Assembly (NCBI GenBank): GCA_035048495.1
Contig: CM068549.1
Coordinates: 17,827,103 to 17,891,102, forward strand
Source: Euptelea pleiosperma
Taxonomy: Eukaryota; Streptophyta; Magnoliopsida; Ranunculales; Eupteleaceae
Direction: 5' to 3'
Length of the DNA: 64,000 nucleotides
Position 1 is the stretch's first letter. Every line of letters starts with the position of its first letter. Shown piece by piece: positions 22,162 through 34,100 of the stretch. The position numbers and the translations under genes are program-made. Below the pieces are notes generated by a model. That model worked only from the letters and a program-made list of their open reading frames with translations. It made no database searches and had not been told where the DNA came from.

Positions 22162-25100
22162 GTAGTATATTCTGATGAATCTACATTCATGTTTACTAAC
22201 TCTTAATGCATTAAATTTCCTATAAACATATCATACATAATCATACTTCCTTGGGATTGACATGACTATATTCCTATAATATGCTTCATCCCTTGTACGT
22301 TTTCATTCTGCCTTATGCCTTATATCACATGGTAACTTGGGGATGAAGTGAATTGATTGACCTATCTTGCTTAGATCCCATGTTTGGGTTTCTTGCGGGA
22401 AATATATTTCTATGGCTTTGTTAACACCTTAATAGATGGCAACCTATTATTAGACGATGTGGATCCAGAGTAGTCAAAGGCACTAGGCCATAAGCGAGTT
22501 ACAAGGGTTCCCTAGGCGCGGCCATGATTTAATAAAAAATTTAAGATATTCAGTTATATGATGACAAATAAAAACTAAGAGTAAGAAATGAAGTTCTAAG
22601 CACTCATTTCTATGGAATACTCGATTAAATCCGTGAATGCTATTTCCAAGCACTCATTTCTATGGAATACTCGATTAAATCCATGAATGCTATTTCCAAG
22701 CACTACATCCAACTGTCTTGATGTGGTTTAGAAACCCCTATTGTAGATCTAAAGTGAAATGGAAAGCAGATGAGAAGTTTAGGGATATATGGATAAACCA
22801 TAGGGGGCAATGTTTCCCAATCTTCAAATCCTTATCATAGAAAATTTTCTTATTTTTAGGTCAAGAGTTCTTTTAGTAACCCTCTTCACCAAATCCTTAA
22901 GTTATGCAAAAAAAAATTAATTAAGAGTTTCAATGTGCGGGTGCAGCGACTATGCCATTGTTTTGATCTAGTTGCAGGTGACTGCCACATCACCTAGGCA
23001 AGGCGTTGGCAAATTCCCTTTCAGCCAACGATCATCTAGGCCATGCTTTAGGTGATAGGAGTCCTGATCCCTTCACATGGGTGCCTAGGCTTTGTCTAGT
23101 GTATGATTTTGCAACATTATATGGTTCTCACATTTGGAGGAAATATTTGTTTATTAAAAAGTTGTACAGTGTGCAATTTTGTGAAGAAATCAACAAGCTG
23201 AAGAGTAGATGAGAGGTGAAGCAACGACAATGTCTCGTCAAGAAAGTTATGATAGACAAAATGGCAGTCAATCTCAATATACTTGTTCTGTCCAAGGAAC
23301 ACTGGATAGCTAGCAATCTGTGTAGCACTCTAGTTGTCCCAATATATGTATGTATATATGCATACATACTAGGGGATGACCCGTGCCAACGGCACTCCCC
23401 AACAAAGCATTTGCAAATAAACGGTGTTTTCGGCACTCAAATCCATTTTCAACCCCTGAAAAGACTAAAATCCAATTTCATGCACGTGAGGGAAACTTAT
23501 GCCCCATTCGCTTAAATGAATAAAGCATTAAATATCAAATTAGCTTTAACCTGATAAAAAGAGATAATCAACAGCAAAGTATGGCCAGGAGTAAAGAAGG
23601 TCCAAGACTTGCCCCTTGGTTTTCTAGGCAATCATTTATAGAGTTTGCTTCCCATAAATATGATCATGATAATCTTTTATTGATCATGGACAAAATAAAA
23701 TATCTCATAGAACTTACAATGACACATAGACATCAAAGGCACATAGCTCCTCTTTAGCCAGCTAACAACTTTGAGGGTATCATCTTCTTCCAAAGGTGAG
23801 AAAGAAGAAACCTTCTTACGAATACAATGAACAGAAAGGGTGTCAGAAGTTTCAAATCATAGAAGTCAAAATAGCAAAGGGGCAGTATGCTGAGAGATTG
23901 ATAGACTGGATGACCTTCACCCATATCAAGCTGAGATTATGGAAGAATAATCTTGGGACTGAATGCAAGATGGCCAAGGAAGTCGAACAAAAACATCTAA
24001 AAAAGCACTACAAATGAAACAGTCGAACAAAAACATCTAAGAGAAGGATTCCACCACTCCACCTTTTTTCCTTAAACTTCGAACAAAGCAGCCACATATT
24101 TTAAAATGACACGTAGAAGGACGATTGCAAATGCCACCACAATCAATAAAAAGGGCACATGGTCAGATGCAGGTCCCGGGATTGCTAACTGAGATACACT
24201 TGAAAAATGTTCTTCCTACCTATCAGAAACAAAGAATCTATCCAACCTATAAAGAGTGGGGACATCCTGAGTCTTTGGTCAAGGTGAATTTGCCTCATCC
24301 CAATCTAAAAGGAAGTTCCTATTGATGAATTCTCTAAACTCCCTCATACTTCTAGTCACCCTACCACCACCAAAATTTTCATGAGAAAAACGAGTGGCAT
24401 TATAGTCCCCACCAATGCACTATGGAAGATAACATAACCCCGCCACATTGTCCAATTTTTCCCATAGCTGAGAACGAAGACTCCTCTCTGTGGGGCTATA
24501 GACCCCTGATAGCACCCAAGAAAACTGTTCCCACATAGTTAAAAACTATCAACACCGAAAAGCACCCACTACCATGTCTGTGACATCTAAAAAGTTCTGA
24601 TTCCAGATAATGACAATACCTCCAGAAGAATCAATAGCCGGGAGACCATGCCACCCAAAATTTTTGAGTCCACACAACTCTCTAATCACATAAACATCCA
24701 ACTTCTCAAGTTTCGTTTCTTGACGCATCACCACATTAGCTTCCCATCTTCTAATCACACTTTTAACGGTCACTCTTTTCTTCTCAATCCCTAATCCTTT
24801 AACAGTCCAAGACAAGATTTTTGTCTTTATTAAATACTATTAACCTTCCTCTCTTAGAACTGCCATCTACCACTGCATCTCCAGAATTGAATTGATAGGC
24901 CAATCTTTGTAATTGTCGTGACAATCTAGGAGGCCTATCTATAAGGGAGGGACTGAGACTCGACACTTGCTTCTGGTCCTTCTCTACCAAGCAAACAGGG
25001 ACCATCGCACAATCCACCTACTTTCCTATGGAAACTAGAGTACCCTGACTTGCTAAGCCCATAAAATTCCCCTTTGCACCTTGCTGTTCCAAAGAACCAC

Positions 25101-28100
25101 CAACCACCTATGCTAAATCCAAAGTCCCTTTACCACCCTTTGAGACCTTATGTTGAATAACTATAGACTTCAGAAGCTTGAAATCTTCATCTTCATGCCC
25201 AACAAAGGAAATGCCTAACGATGCCCCTAGCCTCTTGATATTCGAAGCTAGCCATTCAACAACATCATCCTCCGTTGAAGAAAGTCGATTAGTTTATGGA
25301 AACCTAGAATCTAAAGTTCTTTCAACTTAAACAGATTGCACATTAAACTCCCTCCTTGTTGGATGCACAACCTGCTGCAATGGGACCAAAACAAGCTTCC
25401 CGAGAAAAGAGCGTCCTTAACATGATCAGAGACCACAACCGGATCAACCGCAAGGCATGGGACAACGAAATCTAGATTGCAGATGACCAAAACACTACCA
25501 TCCGAGCCATCCTCTCTCGTCTGAACATCCCTGATATCCCCATGACCAAATGGAGCAGACTCCTTGCCTACCTCTCTCTTCTTGAAGTCCCCCGCCCCAC
25601 TATAATCAAACTGATCCACATCTCTGCACTCTGATGGTCCATCGTTCACACACCGTCATCTCTCCACTTCTGAAACATGAGGAGAGGCGGAAAGAACTCC
25701 AACCACTGAGAAGGATGTAAAAGTGCAGAAGAACTAGTTCCTCTTCTCATTGGCGGTGATCAACAAACTAGAATGGGGGTTGGACGGGTAGGGGGTGAAA
25801 GAGAATGCTCTTACCTTTGCAAAGACTTTCTTGCTTCTCCCCATCGCAGATCCCTTTGGTGAGCCTAACGAAACTCCTTAGGCTGAGAAGAGACAACACC
25901 CAAAGACGACAGATGAAACCCACACAAAAACTTGAACCGAGAGGACCGGTTCTACAGATCTAGGGATAACGAAAGACTCGTTAACCCGATCCTCAAACCT
26001 CCTACCTGAGATCCGACTCAAAAACCCTTTCCCCAGGATCCACCCGTTGCTCGAATGGGGTGTACAATTGATTCGGTATTCTGCGTAAGAATTGTTTCAA
26101 CCCAAAACATATGAGGGACAAAAGTAGAGAGAAGAAGAGAGAGAGAGTAGTCTCAAGAATAAAGTGATGCATGGGCTCAACAACATTTTGTTAAGCAATA
26201 CTTTAAGAAGCAAGAAGGGCACGAAAGGCTTGATAACGATACTCACCTCAAAATCAGAACGAAAAAATTTAATAATCTTGCCAAAGTGAGTGTGAACCAT
26301 GGTAGTGAGTCGTATAAATAATGAGAAGTTTTGAGACTGTAAATAAATCTGTAAAATGGGAAAATTCATTAATGAAGAAAATATAATATCGATTTCCACC
26401 TTTTGAAGGAATAGGCGAGGGGCACCATGCACCCCGGTTTGATGGACCTCTCGTCGATGTTTCCGTTTCTCGTCTTGAGAACCTTTTGTATCTTGGTTTG
26501 GTGTTTTCCACCTTTTAATGCATCAACCACTATTTATCAAAAAAAAAAAGATGACCAAGGAGACGGTGTCATAAATCAGAAAGAGAGGATGAATAAATCC
26601 CAAAAGGCAAAACTAGTGGAAGATGTAGAAAGATGCAATTGGTCCTTGTAATGTAATCCCCCAAGTCTACAGCCTATCTCAATTTGCTTCTTGGTAAATT
26701 GGTCTTGCACAGAACATGAAAAAGCATCAAATGACACTGTACAATTATGGCATGTAAGTTGACTAACCAAAAATAAATTCATGGAACTTGTAGGAACATG
26801 AAGCACATGTGGAACAGTAAAACAACCAGAAGGATTACGTGTAGTGAGAGACCCTTGTTGAAGTACCCAAAGAGGAGAACCACCAGTAGTACAGATCTGA
26901 AACTAATAGGGTGAAGATGTACAATCAACAAGGAGCAAAGCATCATAGGTCATATGATGAGAGGCACCAGAATCAAGGAGCCACATAGACCTAGATATAC
27001 TTGAGTAGGTTGATAAGGCAGATGCAAAAAGGTTGAAGCTGATGCAAGAGAGGAAGTGGTGTTAATAATATCCCAGAGATCTTGCTGAAGCTGCTGCTGC
27101 TGGAGTTGTATATGCTCGAGATGCTCAGTGAGCTGAGCAATGGTGGAGTCAAAAACTGAAGATGGGGGAGTGGCCATATCAATATGAGTGGTGATTGTTA
27201 CATTGGCTATGTGTCTATCATTTGACGATGCTTCTTTTGTGTCAATGAAGGACACGCATGAATTGCATTCCTAAACTAATAACCATAACGATACTTATCA
27301 TAGGAGGAGCCCGGAACACTCATGGGAGGACGAGTGCTAAAAGCGAGGAATAGAGGAGCGAGAGAAACAACAAGAGCCCAAGCTCTGCTCGAGGGAATGC
27401 GGAGTGCCCAAAAACACGAAGACATGTCTCCTCGGGGATTAACTCAGATAAGGCCGAGTCTCGAGTAGGAAGAGGATATCGATGTAATATCTAACCACGT
27501 AGTGGCTCAAACTCTGGGTGGAGATGCATGAGAAACTAAAAATAGTCGTTGGCGATCCTTGTATTTTTGAAATTGGGCAGCAAAATCATGGCACTCAAAC
27601 TCCATGGTAGAGAGCTTCTCCAATATGTTGACATGACTGAGTAGAACTCCTGAAGGGTACGTTTGGTCCTGATGAATGGTGAGGCACTCCTGTGTCAGTC
27701 GATACTTACAAGCATGACTTGGCCTGCATATACAAGCCACTAAGAAAGTCTTACATCTCTTTGGCGGAGGTAAACTTGCCAGTTGAAGTTGAAATGGCGT
27801 GCACGATGGTCTTATAATCATGATAATGCAATGTTCAGCCAAATACCACTTGCGAATAGTCTTAGTATCACGATCAACATCTTTAAAAGGCTCTGGGTCG
27901 GTGCTATCAAGGTGACCGCACATGAAGCGACTATGCAAATGCATCTTCCTGGTGATGGACCGAACATTATAGTTACTCCCATCAAGCTTCACATCAACAG
28001 CGGTGAGCAAGTCTTAGGCCATGATGAAACTAGAGACCAAAGAAGAAAAAATCAAACACTTGGGTGTCTAATAGAATAGAAGTGACCACAAAATGGGGAA

Positions 28101-31100
28101 ACTTTTGAATATTATTGAAGCCATCGACAGAGCAAAGGAGAGTGGGCACTTAACCTCCTGATCAAGGGTAGGAAGAGGATGGAAGCTAAAAATGAATATA
28201 TCAAGTGTTGCCAGGTTAGAAGAGATGAGTTGGTGTTAGAATCTAGAATTAGATGGCTTAAGGGGACAATAACACTAAACTCTTTCACCGGATTGTGAAT
28301 GCTCGTAGAAGAAGTAATGACATATTTCAGTTGGTGGTGAATGTACATTGTTGAAGATGAAGGAAAAATTCGATATTATATTGTGGAGTTTTACTTGAAC
28401 TTGTACTCATATTTGGGTTATGTTTGCCCTTTTATGGATGGGTTGGAGTTCGATAGTATTAGTGTTTCTCAATGTGATTGGCTCGAACGAACCTTTCTAG
28501 AGGATGAAATTCTTAAAACCATTCATAACTTTAGTGGGGACCGAGCTCTTGGACCTAATGGGTTTTCCCGTGGTTTCTTTAAGAGTTGCTAGAACATATT
28601 TGGGGAGGATTTCATGAAAGTGGTGATGGAATTCTAGAAGGATGGGTATCTTGACCGTAGCTCTAATAGTACTTTCATCGCTCTCATCCCTAAGAAAGGA
28701 GGTGCGGTGTCTCTGTATGACTTTAGACAAATCAGTTTGACTAGTAGTGTTTATAAGATCGTCTCTAAAGCTCTAGCTTCCAGAATGTAAAGGTTGTGGG
28801 CACAATTTTCTCTTCCTCTCAACAGGCTTTCGTTAAAGGAAGACAGATTCTGGATGGAGCTCTTATCGCAAATGAGTGCTTGGATTTTAGAATTAGATAT
28901 GGAGAACCAGGTATTCTTTGCAAGACATAGAGAATGCGTACGACCATGTCGACTGGTCCTTGCTTTGTCTCCTTGGCAGAATGGGCTTTGAAAATGTTTA
29001 AGAATTAGTGTGAGCAGTGGAAATATAAATAGCTGCTAATCTGCATTCAAGACACAACACAAGTTTTTGGAAGAATAAAAGATAAAGAGGTAGATGATGG
29101 CTTGATGAATCAATATGGTTATCATTTGTTTTTCCTCATGTTAAGACTTGATGGTTTGCATTAATTGTACCAGCTTATATGAAGATAGGATTGAAACAAA
29201 AATTTAGAAGTTATTAGTGAAGTTTTGTTTGGATTATGGAATGCCATTAGAATTATGGCTAACAAGTGATTATTAACTCTTTTGTTTCTCTTCTCTTAGG
29301 TGCGGACTCTGGGCTTGCTAAGATCAAGATTTCAATCTTTACCTGGAGCCTTCAACACACATTTGGTACCTTCTGATAAGACCCGGAAAAGGGGATTTTC
29401 TTTCTTGAGGCGTTTTGCTGAGGTTGTGTCCTGTTTTCAAAATTTTGATATTTAAGTACACAATGTTGACAGAAGTTTGTTCACTTGAATGTGTCATATT
29501 TGGATTTTGCTGCCTTTACAGGATTCAGCAGGCAGGAGAGCTGAAGCTGCAAAGTTTGCTCAGTTATGGAATGAGGTGATATGTAGTTTCCGGGAAGAAG
29601 ACCTCATTAGTGATAGGAAAGGCCTCTCAACCAGTTATAGATATTTTGTTCTGCTTATTTTGCTTTTTAGGTTTCTTATCCAGTTTGTATTAAACTAGGT
29701 TGTACTTTTAATCCAGGGAGATGGATCTATTGCTAGTTCCGTATTCATCAGATCCTAACCTGAAATTAATACAGTGGCCGCCCTTCTTTCTTGCTAGCAA
29801 GGTCTGTGTAGTCACCTTTCAATATCTTTTGATATTTTCAGTTACATGTATTTACTGTTGATTTTTCTATCTGCAGATTCCAATAGCATTGGATATGGCA
29901 GCCCAATGTCAATCCAAAGATTCTGATCTCTGGAAGCGTATATGTGCTGACGAATATATGAAATGTGCCGTGATTGAATGCTACGAGTCATTTAAACTTG
30001 TCCTGAACATTTTGGTTGTTGGGGAAAATGAGAAAAGGTTATTTTTGTTTCTTTGTTCCTTTAGCAATTGGTGCCTAAAACCAGTTGTTTCCATGGTTGT
30101 TTGATCATTACTATAAGAAGTATCTTTGCTATTATTGTTTATATTTCACTATTTCGTCCAATATATTTGTTAAACAACCATTTACCCCAAAAGATCGACC
30201 TGTTGGGGAAAGGCGAAACAACTATGTATACCAATGGATCATTGGGCCAACACAACACGTGTGCGGGAACACACCATCCGCTAACATGCTCCCTCAGTGG
30301 GAATACACTCCGCTGGAGACTTGAACCCGCGACCTCCCAAGCCTTAAGGCTATGATACCATGTTAAACAACCATTTACCCCAAAAGATTGACCTGTTGGG
30401 GAAAGGCGAAACAACTATGTATACCAATGGATCATTGGGCCAACACAACATGTGTGCGGGAACACACCATCCGCTAACAATATTCACCCTTCTAACTTTC
30501 AGAGATTCAGGTATATAGCATTCATCATCATCATCACCCATGCCTCATCCCAACTGTTTGGGGATGGCAACCTGATCCTATTTTGCCATTCAGTTCTACC
30601 TGGAGCTATATCCTCTGTTAGGGCGTGTTCATGTTCTGTGTTCCTCTTGCTCTTTTAGAGCTGTCAACCTGCACCAAAGCAAGGTGTATAACATTCTTCA
30701 TTCTTAAAATGTCAAACAAGGAACATCCTGAGAGTCCATGGTTGCAGCTTATGGTCATTTCTAAAATTCACATTTTCTGCAGAGTTGTATGTGAAACTTT
30801 TGTTGGTAGAAGGAATCTAATACTCTAACCAAAGACAATTGAAGATTCACATACAAGCTGCATGATTAATAATGAAAGAATGCTTTCCCTGAATCCGGTC
30901 CAAAGTATTGAAAAAGCATATAAAAGTTTAATGCCGTGATATGTTTCAAGATCTTTTGAAGCAGATATTAATGTCATTTTATTATTTGATTACCGTATAA
31001 AGATTCTAACTGTATTTTAATGTAACAGGATAATTGGTATTATCATTAAAGAAATCGAAGGTAACATTGCCAAGAATACATTTCTTGCAAATTTCAGAAC

Positions 31101-34100
31101 GAGTCCTCTACTTGCCCTTTGCAAGAAATTTGTGGAGCTTGTTGGGATCTTGGTGAGTCATCTATAGAAGACACCGTCTATTTCGCAGTATATTTTCATG
31201 TATGCATGTGTGCCTCCATTTTGTTGCTTGGAAAGTTATACTATTGCTATTTCCTTGTTGCAGAAAGATGGTGATCCATTTAAACGAGATGCTGTAGTAT
31301 TATTGCTGCAGGACATGTTAGAAGTGGTTACCCGTGATATGATGCTGAATGAGATTCGGTTTGTGAACTATGCCACTCCATTTTAATTGGAGTAAATCTT
31401 TAGAAGATTTAGAGAACAAAATCCACAAGTTAACCAAATAATTGTTGCTTTTTCTTAAACATTATTTTTTCCAGTGAATTGGTAGAACTTGGCCATGGTA
31501 ACAAGGATTCAGTCCCTAGAAGACAACTTTTTGCCGGCACTGATTCAAACCAGCTATAGCGTACCCTCCTGTAGTTACAGCGCAGTGGGAAGAACAGGTA
31601 CACAATTCTAAACCAATTTCTTTATTGAACCATCAGAGTATTGTAATAAATAAAATAAATAATCTTGCTAATGCTTACATTATTTAGTTAAAACGCCTTT
31701 ATCTCCTTTTGACGGTAAAAGAGTCTGCGATTGACGTGCCAACAAACCTTGAAGCACGTAGAAGGATTGCGTTCTTTACAAACTCTTTATTTATGGACAT
31801 GCCATGTGCTCCGCGAGTCCGTAAAATGCTCTCGTTCAGGTTCATTTCTATGTTTTCTCTATATTGGCCTAGAACTTGTGTCTTCTCACTATGAGTGATT
31901 TTTTTTTTAAGGCATAATTGTTGGTATTATGCTATTCAATTTTGGATTTGTTCTGATCACTATTTTTGTTATATTGATGTAGTAACGTTGAATGCTAGCT
32001 TTAGGAAATCTGTTGTTTGTGGTGTCTTGTTTACTATCTTTCATAAAAGTACTAGAGCAATATCATTTGTATTTGGGATTCCAATCCATGCTTGTCCATA
32101 AAAATGTGTTCTTCAGGTGCTAACTGAGATTTTGGAAACTAATAAAAAGAATACTTTGGGAGATGTTTGACTGGTCTCTCCTTACTAGTAAGATTTCCAC
32201 TCGGCATTTCTCTTTCTTGGGATCTTGCTTCTTGCAAACCTCCTCTTTATATACGAAATTTTGATATCATCATCACCATCTATGCCTTGTCCCAAATGTT
32301 TGGGGGTCAGAAACATGAATCGTATTTTGTCATTCAACTTTATTTGGAGTAAAATTCCTGTCATGGCATGTCTTTATATCTTTCTTTTATGACCACAATC
32401 CACATCATTTTCATCCTTCCTTTCGCCCTTTTAGAGCCTTCAATTTTTTACGAAAGTACTTCTCACTAGTGTTGTTGTACATGCCCAAAGCACCACAATT
32501 GACTTCCTTTTATCTCCTATTGGGGCTATCATAGATTTCCTTGAATGTGTCATTTTGATTTTGTCTTTCCTAATCTTTCAAATCATCCATCTCAAAATAA
32601 TCTTGTCTACTCGTTATGTGAACACGTTTCTTAATTCCCCAACATTCAGCTCCATAAAGCATAGTTGGTCTTATTGTTGTCTTGTCCAATTTTTGCTTTA
32701 GTTCGATAGGTACATGTTGGTACATAATACTCCAGAAGCACATCTCCACTTTAGCCACCCATCACAAATTTTATGAGTCACATCTTCACTATTCTCTCCA
32801 TCTTTATGGTACTACAAATTTATATTGTAGGGGAGAATTTATCCCTATTATGTAGCAAGAAGAATGGTAGGAAAAGTAAGAGGACTCTTATCACCATCGA
32901 AGCCAGGATTTCTTAAAGGAGCCTTTAGGAAAGAAGGAAGTAGAAGATGGGAGAAAAGGGAGAGAGTGTCACGCCCCTAAAACCCGTGGATCGACTCATA
33001 CCCGAACCCAGAGGTGATCTATGAATGTTCCCTAGTGGTCCAATTAAGTCAATTATACTATTGAGGTTCATTTCGAAATCCACAAAGTCTAAAAGAATCT
33101 AAGTGCAAAAATAAACTTAGAATGATTATACGCGATTGTTCAATTATCAGAGTTAAATCAAGTGCTTTGATCGCCTAAGTTCACGTGCAATTTAGGTGAC
33201 GTTCATTATGAATAAATTAGAATTAACCAGAATCTCCTAAGTCAAGTATAGGGTAACTCAAGGAAATAAAATAGCTTTTTGCTCAGAATTTTCAGGTCTT
33301 GAAAAGTCACAAGTCGTCAATTTATAGACTGTCAAAATGGTAAAAAATCGCCCAAAAAGGAATGAGCATGGTGTCGAACAGTCTGTTTAGACAAAGAGGC
33401 AGAAAGGTCTCATATCAAGGGCAACCTCGGGAGGGCCGGTCGCCTGAGAATCTCGGTCGCTCGACCAATGTTCAGTCGCCCGAGTTCTCACGAACTCTCT
33501 GTCTGGTAGCAAGGGATATATGTTGGGCAACCGAACGCCCGACCTAGTTTCAGTCGCCCGAGGTCTTCAGTCGTCCGACTCAAGTTCGGTCGCCCCTCCA
33601 AAGATTAGTGCCCACAAATTTCTCAAAGAGTCGCTATGCTCCACAGATCAGAACCCATAAACAATAGACGAAAAACTCAAGTTATTACCTTGACTCGAGC
33701 TAAGATACCTACCTGTATAGTATTCTTCCATGCCTTGAGAGAAGGGTTTGAGAGACCAAGGTCACAACAATCGCAATATGTCTTCATCCAGTCTTCCACG
33801 GGTGCTAGACTACTGAGTGGACAAGGACTAGAGAATCCACCAACACAACTCGTTACAGATGTCATGGAATTTGACAATACAAAATAAGGGTTTTTCAGTA
33901 TTTGTTCTTGTGTGTCTTGTGCACAATGAGCAAAGATAGGATCCCAGAGAGTATATCTCATCCTAGATAGTCCGTATTGCCACGAAGTAGTCACATTGAT
34001 ATTGATTTATCAAACTAAGAAAATTGAGCAACCTGCTTGTGCAACTAATAGATTTGAGCAACATTGTTTTGTTGGAAATACGTCTAAGCAGCTATATCCC

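Larger units (their letters stand above)
29300..31839 (+). other. CALS5: CALS5 exons 7-14: start of the cytosolic loop, with lesions
   Basis: Encodes [91 protein letters not shown] and [20 protein letters not shown]. Lesions: exon 8 ends AGTGATAG followed by GAAAGG (donor GA). Exon 13 has one A missing in what should be an AAR-CCA Lys-Pro stretch. Exon 14 reads [10 protein letters not shown] where family members have MDMPRAPRVR. Confidence 0.88.

Noticed and set aside
23216..24325. Plus-strand open frames in CALS5 intron 6
   Set aside because: They overlap Copia RNase H and LINE endonuclease remnants on the opposite strand and match nothing themselves.
30287..30360. tRNA-like A/B boxes suggesting a SINE
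   Set aside because: The GGTTCAAGTC and TGGTATCATAGCC strings lie between two 119-bp LTRs with a 5-bp duplication; the second is the TRIM primer-binding site, so a SINE is not needed.
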